DNA of 64,000 nt, from positions 32,529,031 through 32,593,030 of the forward strand of contig NC_084790.1 of assembly GCF_028858725.1 (NCBI RefSeq). The letters run 5' to 3'. Numbering within the stretch: the first letter of the stretch is position 1; every line of letters begins with the position of its first letter. Source of the DNA: Colius striatus (taxonomy: Eukaryota; Chordata; Aves; Coliiformes; Coliidae). The position numbers and the translations under genes were made by a program. This document shows, piece by piece, positions 37,191 through 48,295 of the stretch. The notes beneath the pieces are model-generated. The model was given only the letters and a program-made list of their open reading frames with translations, did no database searches and had not been told where the DNA came from.

Positions 37191-37610
37191 TCCTAGTTAT
37201 AATGATGTTCTTCCACAGCCCAGTTCTTGGGTATGTGGGCATCTACATGTCACATTTCCAGAACCAGCTTCTCCAGCCAAGCAGCGATGTCTTACCATAT
37301 CGGGACAGCCCAGAGGGGTTTGCCTCATCATTTCCAGTCATTCTGTCTCCATTGCTGTAGCCATTCCCAGAGTATTTGCTGCCATCCACGAGTCAGTGTA
37401 GAGGTTAGTCCTTGGCCATTTTTCTTGTTCAGCAATGTCTGAAGCCAACTGGATGGCTTTTACCTCTGCAAACTGACTTGATTCTCTCTCTCCTCCTGTA
37501 TCTTCTGAAATTTTGTGTAGGGGACTCCACACAGCTGCCTTCCACCTCCAATGCTTTCCCACAATGTGACAGGATCCATCAGTGAACCCAGCATACCGCT
37601 TCTCATTTTC

Positions 37611-38937
37611 ATAGACTCATAGGATGGTAGGGGTTGGAAGGGAACTTTAGAGATCATCTAGTCCAACACCCCTGCAGAAGCAGGCCCACTTAGATCAGGT
37701 TGCACAGGAATGCATCCAGGGAGGTCTTGAAGACCTCCAAGGAAGGAGACTCCACACTCTCCCTGGGCAGCCTTTGCCAATGCTTCCTCAACCTCACAGT
37801 GAAATATTTTTTTCTTATGCTTAAATGGAACTTTTTGTGTTCCAGCTTCATTCCATTACCCCTTGTCTAGTCACTAGATACAATAGAAAAAAGAGATGAA
37901 CTAATCTCCTGACATCCAGCATTTATATATCTGCAAATATTAAATGTTTCCCCCTATCACCTCTTCTCTAGTCTAAAGAGCCCCAGTTCCCACAGCCTTT
38001 CCTCGTATGAAAGATATTCCAGACCCCTGATCACCTTGGTAGCCCTGTGCCGGACTCTCCAGAAGTTCTCTCTCTCCCTTGAGTTAGGAAGCCCAGACCA
38101 GGGCAGAGAAAAAGGGGGAGGAGAATCTCCCTTAATCTGCTGGCCACACTCTCCTTGATGCATCCCAGGATGCCATTGGCCGTCTTGGACATGAGGGCAC
38201 ATTGCTAGCTCACGGTTAGTTTATTACCAATCAGAACTCCCAGGTCTCTCTCTGCAGAGCTGTTCTCCAGCAGGTCAGTCCCCAGCCTGGACTGGTGCAT
38301 GGGGTTGTTCCTTCCCAGATGCAGGACTCTGCACTTGTCCTTGTTGAACCTCAGGAGGTTCCTCTCTGCCCAACTCTCAAGCTGGTCGAGATCTTGCTGA
38401 ATGGCAGCACAGACTTCTGGGGAATCAGCCAGCCATCCCAGTTTGGCGTCATCAGCAAACTTGCTAAGGGTACACTCATCTCTGACATCATCCAGGTCAT
38501 TGATGAAGATGTTGAACAAGATCAGCCACAGAATCCATCCCTGTGGAACTCCACTGGCCACAGGCCTCCAACTCAATTCTGTGCCATTGATCACCACCCT
38601 CTGGGCTCTGTCATTCAGCCAGCTCTTGATCCACCTCACTGTCCACTCATCCAAGCCACAGTGCTTGAGCTTTCTGATGAGGATGTTACGGGAGACAGTG
38701 TCAAAAGCCTTGCTGAAGTCAAGGTAGATGGCATCCGCTGCTCTCCCCTCATCTAGCCAGCCAGTTATGCCCTCGTAGAAGGCTATCAGTTTAGTCAAAC
38801 AGGATTTCCCCTTGGTGAATCCATGTTGACTCCTCCTGATAACCATCTTTTCCATGATATGTTTAGTGATGACAGGATGAGTTGTTCATCACCTTTCCAG
38901 GGAAGGAGATGAGGTTGACTGGCCTGTAGTTTCCCAG
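37611..38937 (-). mobile_element. CR1 LINE inserted in provirus RNase H
   Basis: The minus-strand 3' end lies at about 37611 ('atagactcataggatggtagggg') and the 5' truncation at 38937 in the RT amino-terminal region. TTTTC precedes the 3' end (37606-37610) and follows the 5' end (38938-38942), a plausible 5-bp TSD. Provirus sequence continues on both sides, so this CR1 is younger than the provirus. Part of it is strikingly similar to the CR1 at 22302-24940. Confidence 0.88.
38205..38855 (-). pseudogene. CR1 ORF2 RT fragment (216 codons open)
   Basis: A 216-codon open frame covers the RT core. It begins in the 'HGFTKGKSCLTKLIAFYEG' block, with motif A YLDF at residues 44-47, PQG at 104-106 followed by atypical W-I-L-W, the catalytic FADD at 133-136, and '[20 protein letters not shown]' downstream. 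The thumb is broken after residue 216 and lies in other frames to about 37957. The start Met is not a native start; the element is 5'-truncated. Confidence 0.88.
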
Positions 38938-39180
38938 TTTTCCAAGTTTTCTGTAAGTTCATCATACAATGAGATCTCTTCAGCAGGTGTCACCTTCTTC
39001 ACACTTTGGCCAGTTTGTGATCAATTCCAGAGTTCCAGGGTGGCTAGAATGCAAGCTTGCTGTGTGATCTGTGCAATCCACTTACTCCATGTAGCGTGAG
39101 TTGCACGTTGTGTGGTGGAGGCTTTATTTTGTCCTTTAAGCATTCAGCCCAGCACTGGCATGGGTGTTAGATGTTGTGTT

Positions 39181-40250
39181 TCTGTGCCAATCACTGCTGA
39201 GGCAGCTCAAACTCCTTCATATGCCGGCAGTATCTCCTCAGTTGAAGTGTATTGGACCTCAGATCCTCTGTATCCCCGACTTCAGAACCCAATGGGTCAG
39301 CCTCGAGTCTCCCCAAGTCCTCTCTGCCAAAGACTCCAAGTAGGGCCATTCTCCTCAGCTGCGGTGTAGAGCACATTTTTAACATCTGGTCCTGTCCAGA
39401 CTGGCCCAAGTGCCATTGCATGAACAATCTCCTGTTTAATTTGTTCAAAACTTTGTTGCTGTTCAAGACCCCATTCAATATAATTTTTCTTCCATTTCAC
39501 ATGGTAGAGAGGGCTCATGATCATACTGTAATATGGAATATGCATTCTCCAAAAACCCACAACACCTAAGAAAGCTTGTGCTTCCTTGTTGTTAGTTGAT
39601 AGAGACATGACTGCGATTTTGTTGATCACCTTTACTGGGATATGGCAACGTCCATCCCACCATTTTAATCTTAAAAACTGGATCTCCTGTGCAGGTCCTC
39701 TGACGTTACTTAATTTAATGGCAAAGGCAGCCTTCAGGATTTGAATTATTTTCTTCCCTTTCTTGAGAACTTCCTCTGCTGAGTTGCCCACACAACAATG
39801 TCATCAATGTATTGCAGATGTTCTGGGGCCTTGTCCTTCTCCATTGTAGCCTGGATCAGTCCATGGCAGGTGGTGGAGCTGTGTTTTCACCGCTGGGACA
39901 ACCCCTCTCCAAGTGAAAGCAAACTGGAACCTGCACTCTGCTGCCAAAGGGACTGAGAAGACTCCAGTTCATATTGGAGTTCCAGCATATCCGGCACAGC
40001 CACGCTCAGTGGTGGCATGATTCAGGCCACAATAGTCTACTATCAGTCTCCACTCTCCAGTAGACTTTCACACTGGCCATATAGGGCTGTTAAGGTGAGT
40101 GAGTTTTGCTGATCACCCCTTGGCTCTCCAATTGACGAATCAACTTATGGATTGGAATCACTGAATCTGTCTTGGTGCGGTATTGCTGCTGGTGCATTGT
40201 CATGGTTGCAATTGGTACCTGTTGCTCTTCAACCATCAGCAACCCCACAA
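39181..40250 (-). pseudogene. ERVL-like reverse transcriptase pseudogene (provirus 1)
   Basis: The catalytic box reads 'LQYIDDIVVW' on the minus strand, with the YIDD codons at 39800-39811. The following 165-codon frame (39791-39297) covers the palm end, thumb and start of the connection, including 'AFLGVVGFWR' and 'TAAEENGPTWSLWQ'. Upstream RT sequence to about 40250 is decayed and frame-shifted ('CHTDSVIPIHKLI'-like text). Confidence 0.83.
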
Positions 40251-40560
40251 CAGAAGGGTCCTCTGAGAGGCTGGGCGTGCTGGACCGTTGTTAAGTTTCC
40301 TCTTTCTCCATTACAGCCTGGTACCCTTTCAGGTCCTTAAAATATCCTCTCTTGAGGCAGTCTACGCCCAGGATGCATGGAGCTTCTAGGCCTGTCACAA
40401 TGGGGTGTTTGTGCCACTCATTCCCAATTAAACTCACTTCTGCTTCTAACAGGGTTAGCTGTTGAGATCCTTCTGTCACTCCAGAAATACAAATGGGTTC
40501 TGCCCCTTTACAGCTTAACGGCATCAGAGTGCATTGTGCTCCGGTGTCCACAAGAGCCTT
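40251..40560 (-). pseudogene. Retroviral aspartic protease pseudogene
   Basis: The frame 40551-40291 (86 codons) starts at the catalytic triad D-T-G ('MDTGAQCTLMP') and contains 'ILGVDCLKRGYF', the second conserved protease block. This is a retropepsin-type fold that would act as a dimer to process Gag-Pol. It lies directly upstream of RT in provirus order. The N-terminal boundary is lost in a frame change. Confidence 0.8.
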
Positions 40561-41690
40561 GTACTCTTGTGGATTTGATGTGCCAGTTCATTGAATCCAC
40601 ACAGTCCAGTAAATCCATCTGTCCTTGGCTGGGGGCAGGTCCCCCCTAATACTGGCCACAGCAAGTCATTGCTTACTTTTCGTGGGAAAAAAAACCCACA
40701 AGTCCCCTCTAGGGGACCAGAATTGAAATAAACTCTTCTATCTTGCCTAGGGGGCTGCTCACTGGAAACTGGAGTGGCATTTTTCCACGAGAATTGGTTC
40801 TTTTAGCTGTTTCTCCCTGCAACTCCTGTACCTTTGCTCTTGGAGCAGGAGTAGGTGGCCTGTCCCACTTAGTCATGTTGTCTCCTGGTCTTGTGAGTAG
40901 AACCTTGGAGCATCCTGAGGTATATAGTCTTTATATTTCCTCTCTTGAACAAAGGAGTACCTATTCCTAACAGGTGAGGTATGGGTTTGGGCAGGTGGTC
41001 GAATTTCTGAGACATTTTCTCTACAGCTGAGATACAAGCCTGTATGGAGGAAGATAGACTTCATATTGCAGAAGTTGAGCAGCCATTTCCTCCATTTTTT
41101 GTCACTCACATTCTCTCCAGGAGATGACTGACAATGAATTGGCATAGGATGATGGTGCACTTTGTAGGAACTTTTGCCACAGAGATTGTGTACACTGGAC
41201 CTCATCTGTGTCTGTTGGTGACCGCTCATTATAAATCATTTCCAGCACAGCTAACTCCCTCAGGTACCGAATACCTTTCTCCATGGTAGTCCACTTGCCT
41301 GAGTGGCATGTAATATCTTCCTTGAAGGAGTATCTTTCCTTCATGTCAAACTGAAGTTGTCTCCAGAAGCTGAGGACTTTTGTCTGTTTTCCTGATTGTC
41401 TTATCAATGCTGCCATCCTGGATGGAAGCCAGCTAGTTGCCTGGCTTCCCTGCTCTCTAAGTCCAAACTGTTGGCCCAGTTCTCCCTGCATCGGAGCAGC
41501 TAGGTGATAATGTGCTCACCCAGGTGGCAATTGCAATCCTTTCACCCATCTCACAGCTCCCTCCCAGACAGAGACCAGGTTATTATCTCTGGCTCTGACT
41601 CTTCCTCCCACTCCTGTGATGGCCCTGGCTTATCTTCATCCCTTGTAGGGCAAACTGATTTTTTTGTGTATTTCTTTTTCTGTCCTCAGA
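40561..41690 (-). pseudogene. Degenerate gag region (provirus 1)
   Basis: Two overlapping minus-strand frames, 41491-41102 (129 codons) and 41229-40873 (118 codons), lie upstream of protease where gag belongs. The first, charged and Trp-containing ('SFWRQLQFDMKERYSF', 'KGIRYLRELAVLEMIY'), is plausible capsid. The second runs into a low-complexity linker. No CCHC zinc knuckle was recognised. The assignment rests mainly on position, and the edge at 41690 is approximate. Confidence 0.6.
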
Positions 41691-44385
41691 AATACTTCAG
41701 AAATAAATGATCCTTCTGCTATACTAGATTGCCTACTAAGAGCACAGTCTTTTACCACATTCATAAACTTACTTTGAATAAAATTATTTCCTTTTAAGAT
41801 GAACAATCATTGAGCACTTGTTAGGTACAGGCCTAACACAAAGTCTGATAATGTGGCCTGCTCTGCCAGGGGGGCTGGACAAGATCATCTTTCCAGGTCC
41901 CTTCCAACCCTTCCGATTCTGTGATTCTTTCAGGCCACAGTAGAGAACTGTGAATTACTAAAATATATAAAATCTGGTTCTGCTTAAGAATCTTTTTTAC
42001 TGAATAGTAATTACACTGGAAATATGGATCTAAAAAAAATCGAAAAATTAGAAAAACTTATAATTTGAAAGAATTTTGGAACTAGAAAACTGTTGACATT
42101 TTAATGATGCACAAATTTAAAATACTGGGACCTGAGATAATTTCACAGTAATAAAACTTTCTTCGAATGTATGCATACTTGCTGTGCTCACAAAAGTCAA
42201 CATCACTGATGTGTAAATGTTTTCTCAATTTCAGCAGGAGAAGCTTCATACATGACAGCTTGGGCAGTTTTATGGGACTGTGCACTTCCAGTCTGGCCAA
42301 AGGAAAAAAGCAATTCCGTATTCAGGTGAACTGATACATTCTGGTTTTCAATTTATTACTCATGTACACGTTGTATTCAGTTTAATAGACTTAGTTTGTA
42401 GTTCTTCCTCTTCTCTAGGGTCTCTGCTCTTTTTTCTTTTTTTAATATGTAGGAAGATAAGTTTTTCTGTCATATCTAGATGAAATATTATAGCATCTTT
42501 CATTATTAAGAGAGGCTAGCAGAAAGGCTTTTGAAGCTTGTTTCGTTAGAAAGCCAGGCCAAAAGCAGGAATTACAATAACACTTCCTTTGCAATACAGT
42601 ATGATTAAATCAAGAGCCAAAGAAAAAGAGAGATGTTAGTTCTGCACAGTTTGTGTTTCATTCTACTGGAGATTTTTTTTTTGGCATCAAGAAACTGCAC
42701 GACAGACATTATTCAGCTTTAAAGTATCTGTTATTAAACTGAAAGATGACCAAGAAAGGAGCAATTTCCACACAATGAATAACAGGAATAGGAGTCTATC
42801 AAGCATAAACCCAATCTTTAAAGTCCATCCAGTGGCACAAAATGTTTGCAATGTGTATGTGAATTTATTCCTTTTAATGTATTGTACTATTTCCAAAATA
42901 TATTTTAGAATACCACATTTTTTGTAAAGTAGATCCAAATGCATAAAACTCTCCATCATGAGACATTGGTACTTTAGATCTTTCTTAAATTTCTTATTCT
43001 GAATGTTACCCAATAGAAGCTGACAATCAGAAACCAAAATCCAATTTCAAGTGTTTGATTTTTGAAATCTATAACAATGAAATAAATAAAATATTCTTCA
43101 AAGGAGGTAAGGAGAGTTATTATTTGTAAAGCTAAAATCTATGGAAGGTCTTGTCCCTTTCTTTCCTCAAGTGTTTGTGATTCTCATCTAGACAATCTTT
43201 TTTGTATTAAATGTTCTGACAAGAACAGAAAGTAAAGCCACAATTTGGCATATTGTAGATTATTTTCAATTTTTATTAATCATCAATCAAGCAGACAAAG
43301 CTTTTACTGAATTTTGAACACAGAAACAAAATGTCTCTTGGATAATACTACAGAAGTAGTGTCAGAAAGACACTGATATAAGAGAGCAGTTTGTGGCCTA
43401 CTGCATATGAAATAAAGTGCCAGTTTATTTCCTAGAACAGAAACAGAAAACATTGCAAATGTAGTGGAAATTACAGATCACTGAAATACATACGTTGCTC
43501 ATGTAGTCTTAATCCCTTTTGGATATTCACACAGAAAGCTACTGAATTAATGTCATAGTGTGTGTATGTGTGTGTGTAAATAATAAAACTAAGAAGGAAA
43601 AGAAGGGGAACAGTTATGTCTAGAAGTGTTAATTACCTGAAATACCACAATTTTGTACATGTCATCTCACTTACTTGCATATATGAGGTTTATTTTCACT
43701 TTAAATTGCAGGTTTTGTGAATGTGGACTTTTGATAAATACCACAGTACTGATTAACCCAAACTGCTCACAAAACTGCCCTTTTCTAAGACATGCAATCT
43801 AAGAAAGGACTTGTCCCATTGTTAAACACACCTACAGACAGAAGTACATGATGGGATAGCTAGATTTTTTGATTATATGGTAATATTTGTCATACATCTC
43901 CAGTCTTGAACATGTGCTCAGATACAGAAGCATCTTCAGCCTTACTTATGTAACTAACTACACTGGTTAAGAGCAAAGGCTCAATGTTTGTTCTCTAAGA
44001 CATAGCAGAACATAAAACATGCACACCGAAGTACTGAAGTAGGACACACAGCTCCATTAGATGTGTCTAATAAGCAGAACATGCTACTTAAGGAGATATT
44101 CAGAATCTATTACTGTTTTCTGCTGGAAAGAAATACAAAAAGAAGTCCTAAGGGGTCTAAAGGTGTCGGACCTTAACAAAAGATTGGCAAGGAGGATTGT
44201 AAATATGCTCAAGTGACCTGCAGCTGAGGTGATGAAAAACAGAGATATCAACAATGCTAACTATTGTTTAGCCCTGTGTGCTAAAGTAGAACATCCTGTT
44301 TAGATGACACAGGCTGAGAGGCACCTATCAGACATTCTTGAGATACCTGCCTTGCTGTGGAGAAGATCAAAACACAGTGAAAATT
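41691..44385. other. Unique AT-rich DNA with one CR1 tail
   Basis: No gene was recognised. A 116-codon minus-strand frame (42687-43037) is hydrophobic at its C-terminus but resembles no family and sits in AT-rich DNA. A short (TG)n patch lies near 43560. The CR1 tail at 41850-41934 is listed separately. Confidence 0.55.
41850..41934 (+). mobile_element. Very short CR1 3' end
   Basis: The text 'cctgctctgccaggggggctggacaagatcatctttccaggtcccttccaacccttccgattctgtgattct' is the terminal ~80 bp of a CR1 of the same subfamily as 11436-15275. It is not the missing end of the CR1 at 33700, which belongs to an older subfamily. Confidence 0.85.
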
Positions 44386-45495
44386 TGTGGTGGTTTAGCC
44401 AGGTGTCCACCAAGTCATAAAATCACTCCCCCTCTGAAACTGGATAGCAGAGAGAGAAAAATATAATGAGAGGTTTGTGAGTCAAGACAAGGACAGAGAG
44501 ATCGCTCAGCAATTAGTGTCATGGGAAAAACAGACTCAACATGGTGAGAAAAAGGTTTGATTTTTTAAAGGAACAATAAAAACAGGAAGATGAGAAATAA
44601 CAATCTTAAAACACCTCCCCTCACCCCTCCCTCTTCCCAGGATTCTCCTTCCCTCCCCACCAGGAGTGCAGGGGATGGGGTATAGGTGTTGCGGTCCGTT
44701 CATTACAGATGGACTTTGCTGCTGCTTCTTCTTAGTGGGAGGCCTCCTCACATTTACCACTGCTACAGTGTGGAGTCCCTCCGAACAAGAGACAGTCCCT
44801 CACGAACTGCTCCAGCATGGGGCCTCCCATGGGGGCAGCTCCTCACACTCTGCCCCAATGTGGGTCATCCACCAGAATAGTCTTCAGGTACCGACTGCTG
44901 CAGCTGAGACTCTCACAGGATCACAAGTCCTGCCAGCAAATCTGCTCTGGTGTGGGCTCCTCTTTCCCCATGGGCTCCCAAGTCCTGCCAAGAACTTGCT
45001 CCAGGGTGAGCTTCCCACAGAGTCACAGCCTCCTTCAGGCATCTACCTACTCTGGCATTAGGTCCTCTATGGGCTACGAGTGGATCTCTGGTCCCTGGTG
45101 ATACTCCATGGACTGCACAGGGACAGCTACCTCATCATGGTCCTCACCATGTGTCCCAGAGGACTCTTCTTTCAGGGCCTTAAGCACCCTCCTGCCCCTC
45201 CTTCTCCATTGACCTTGATGTCTGCAGAAATGTTTTTACATTCTCACTCCTTGTAGCTGCTGTAGTTTAGCAACTGTGCAGCAACTTTTTCTCCTTCTCA
45301 AATACATTCATCACGGAGGCATTCCCTCCATCACTAATTGGCCAGGCCTGGGTCAGGTGCGGGGTTCAGTTTAGAATTGACTGGTCCTAACCCTATCAGC
45401 TACAGAGGAAGCTTCTCGCAGATTTTTGGTTTAAGAAGCCACCCCCTGTAGCTCCCCCTGCTACCAAAAAACCTGGCCTAGGCAAAACCACTACA
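44386..45495 (-). mobile_element. Solo LTR, TGTAGTGG family (copy 2)
   Basis: It starts TGTGGTGGTTTAGCC and ends GGCAAAACCACTACA, flanked by a perfect 5-bp TSD, AAATT (44381-44385 and 45496-45500). It is the reverse-orientation sister of 16358-17514. The minus-strand 3' part contains the R/U5 landmark ('gcaattagtgtcatgggaaaaacagactcaac' on the plus strand). Frames of 64-131 codons inside are GC-rich chance readings. Confidence 0.92.
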
Positions 45496-47937
45496 AAATT
45501 ATACCTAAAAATCAATCCCTGATTTACAGGTGAAAGCAGCAGGTTTGAAGTCTTTGCTTTTCTGCTCTGCTGCTTGCAGGCCAGAGCTCCACAATGCTGT
45601 GTCCCCGCTTGTGTGTCTCTGCCCAGGTGCTGTTTTTGATCTTGCCCGGATTGTGAGGCAATGAGAATAAATTAGCTCTTGGCAGGTCCTATCTGTGTTG
45701 GCTATACACATGGAACATTAAAAACAACTGCTTATGCAGCACTTTGTTCTCCAGGGGTCCAGTTTAAGGCAGGCCAAACAGAGGAAAATAAAGAGCAGAT
45801 ATAAAAAGTGCTGAAAACTTGAGGAAGCATGAAAATCCATTGTATGGATGGCTATTTTATAATCTAAAAACATGTTTTACAAAATCAACAAGGAAAAAGA
45901 AAGAACTGGAAAATAATAAAAATTTAAAGACATTATTTTGTTTATCATGAAAAACTCAGTAAAAGAGTACTGGCTGGTGAAACAAAGGTAATTCAGAAAA
46001 AATATGTGATTTATCTTTGCCAAACTGGTTTAAGCAATTGACAAAAATCTATCAATTTGTCTTACATTGTAAGCTTACTGCAGGCATTGCCAATAAGTCT
46101 CTGTCACTGCTTTTGACATGACAAGTATCTGCCTGTGGAAATGTCAGACCTCGTGATCAAAGTGTAAATGCACCGTACTGCATGAAGAGTTCACAATCTG
46201 CATCTCACCTACACAGCCAGCAATGCTCATTTCTGAGAACAAGACTGGAAGATGAAGCTGTACAGGTGTCTGAGTCCATGAATCAGAATGAAAAACTGAA
46301 GAAAAATTTCCAAAGGGCAAATATTACTGTCCCAGACTTTGATTCAATCCGATGTTTCAGATTTATAAAGAGCACTGACAATAAGTTAAACCCTGATGAG
46401 GCAAAAGTGTGTCATGAATAACACGAGTATTTTGTGTTTGTCTCCATTCCAAAGCACTTGATCATATTTTACAGATTTTGGATCTGAGCCTACACGCTGT
46501 GCTGCAGATTCAATTTATTTTTTACTGGTGTTTTACACAAGCACAAAAATCTGTCTGCAAACTGACAGGTAGAACTGACCTTCTGAAATTGGGCTGCTAC
46601 ACAGATGTGTACTTATTTTCTCATGCAAAAGAAAATTAAACTTTTGTGGGAAATTTTCTTCTGAGGTTAACTCTGCTAGCTGGAAACATTCTCATTCAAA
46701 GAAGTTCACTGTGGTCCTAGCTGGTTGTCTCTGTCACCTCATCTTGTCCTGGAGAGCAGACAGGAAAACCCACCTACTCGCTCATCCATCCTCTCCCATT
46801 TAACTATAAAAGAAATGCAACTGCTTTATATGAACTGATACTTTCTCTGATAACTCCGTGTCAGAGGAAAATAAGAAACAAGTGAGCAGAAATATTATCA
46901 CATCTCTTTGCAAACTCAATATTTGCCTTTCCCTTCTGAAAAAAACAGTCTGCTAAAGGTCTGAGGAGGTCCACAGGAATCTGATCTATTCCAAAATTAG
47001 TTTACAGCATGGGTTTTTTTCCTCTTGGTTGAGAAGATGGCATCTAGAACAGCTAATTTAACAAAACTTTTCAGTAACATATGCTACTGAAATTTTAATC
47101 ATCTGAAGCCTGGAGGAAAGTTAATATTTAGAATTTAGATAGTCACTCTTTCAAATTGATGAATGTTTAAAGGTTTGTGTTTGTTTGGTGGGAGGGGTTT
47201 TTGTTTGTTTTATGTTTTTTGTTTGTTTTGTTGGGGTTTTTTTGGTTTTTGGTTTGTTTTTCCTATAATTAGTATGCTCGGCTCATCCTGGACTGGAAGC
47301 AAGCCTTTATTAGGGCACATTCCCAGATACTACACAGGTTAAGTCTACAGTCATTTCTACAGTCTCCAAGGTTTTGTAATAGGGACAGAAAGTAGTCCAC
47401 TGACAACTGAAATTTCTTCTGGCCTAATTGCTAACAGCTTGTGTCCTGGCATCTTCTTGTGTCCTGGCTAACAACTAAAATAAATAAGTTAAGATTCAAT
47501 GTCACTCATCATTTACCATTTCTGAAATGACAGTAGAAAAAGCAGAATTGCCAGGGCACTACTAGTTGATTAGCAGAACTAATCTGTCATTAACATTGTT
47601 AAGTGCTTAATTTGCTCTTAAGACCTGAATCACAATTGAAGCCAGTGTTTGACCAAACTTTCTCAGCAATGTCACTCAGGTTGAATTTTTGTACAGCAAA
47701 CATTTTTTGGTAGCAGTACTGACTCTCAAGTGACTTTCAAAGAGCAAGAAGGCTGATAAGCCTCAGTGGAAAATCTGGGGGTGACACAGGTGAATAGGAG
47801 GAAATAAAAAGGAATTCCCATTTTTTTCCCAGGCTCTTAGTTGCACCCTGATTTGCCTCTCATTGAATCTGCCACAGCACAGCTATTTTCAAGACTTCCT
47901 CAAGAGATTTTTCATGTGGTTTCTAACAGGTTTAACA
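45496..47937. other. Unique DNA with T/G-rich low-complexity patch
   Basis: No gene was recognised. A 79-codon frame at 46182-46421 is hydrophilic and of unknown identity; no splice context or family supports it. A strand-biased T/G tract lies at 47172-47262. Confidence 0.55.
47172..47262. repeat. T/G-rich low-complexity tract
   Basis: About 90 bp contains almost only T and G on the plus strand, built from TTTG/TTTTG units with GGGG interruptions. It is probably a decayed microsatellite. Confidence 0.8.
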
Positions 47938-48295
47938 TTTGGAACACCTTTCTTATGAGGAAAGGCTGTGGGACCTGGGGCTGTTTGGCCTAGAAAGACT
48001 AAAGAGGGAGACCTTATTAACACTTACAAGTACTTATAGGGTATATGTCAAGATGATGGGGCAACATTTTCTACTGATGTCTCCAGTGATAGAACATGGG
48101 ATAATGGACATAATTTCATTACTGTGACAGAGCACTGGCACAGTCTGCTCATGGGGACTGTAGAATCTCCTTAAGGTTTTCAAAACCCACCTGGACGCAT
48201 TCCTGTGTGACTTGGCCTAGGTGAACCTGCTTAAGCAGAGGAGTTGAACAGGATGATCTCTAGAAATCCCTTCCAACTCCTACCTCTATGAATAT
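47938..48295 (+). mobile_element. CR1 thumb-end and 3' UTR fragment
   Basis: It starts in the end of ORF2 ('[16 protein letters not shown]' at 47945-47990) and continues through the 3' UTR ('aaaacccacctggacgcattcctgtgtgac', 'cccttccaactcctacctctatga'). The internal open frame is only 62 codons. Confidence 0.87.

Larger units (their letters stand above)
37191..39180 (-). pseudogene. RNase H / connection pseudogene, split by CR1
   Basis: RNase H removes the RNA strand during reverse transcription. On the minus strand, connection sequence runs from 39180 to 38938, is interrupted by the CR1 at 38937-37611, and resumes at 37610 with the RNase H core. The first catalytic Asp (F-T-D-G-S context) is at 37578-37580. 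The Glu block ('QFAEVKAIQLASDIAE') and the second Asp block ('YTDSWM') follow in the frame 37562-37338. The catalytic acidic residues are present, but the insertion and a frame change make it inactive. Confidence 0.82.
34392..41690 (-). mobile_element. ERVL-like provirus, minus strand, 5' LTR missing, with nested insertions
   Basis: Read on the minus strand, the order is gag (about 41690-40561), protease (40560-40251), RT (40250-39181), connection and RNase H (39180-38938 and 37610-37191), integrase (37190-36300), a short non-coding stretch, a polypurine tract and the 3' LTR (35868-34392). No env-like sequence was found, which fits ERVL-type elements. A CR1 (37611-38937) interrupts RNase H, and a solo LTR of another family (34549-35525) interrupts the 3' LTR. 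No 5' LTR was seen beyond 41690. All reading frames carry stops or shifts, so the copy is dead. Confidence 0.85.

Noticed and set aside
41400..42000. 5' LTR of provirus 1
   Set aside because: I looked for a match to the 34392-35868 LTR and for its flanking TGGAT, and found neither; only a tiny CR1 tail is present.
42687..43037. 116-codon minus-strand frame with a hydrophobic stretch
   Set aside because: The hydrophobic run arises from T-rich codons and resembles no membrane protein I know.
46182..46421. 79-codon hydrophilic open frame
   Set aside because: It was considered as a possible host exon because of its charged composition, but there are no convincing splice sites or family resemblance.
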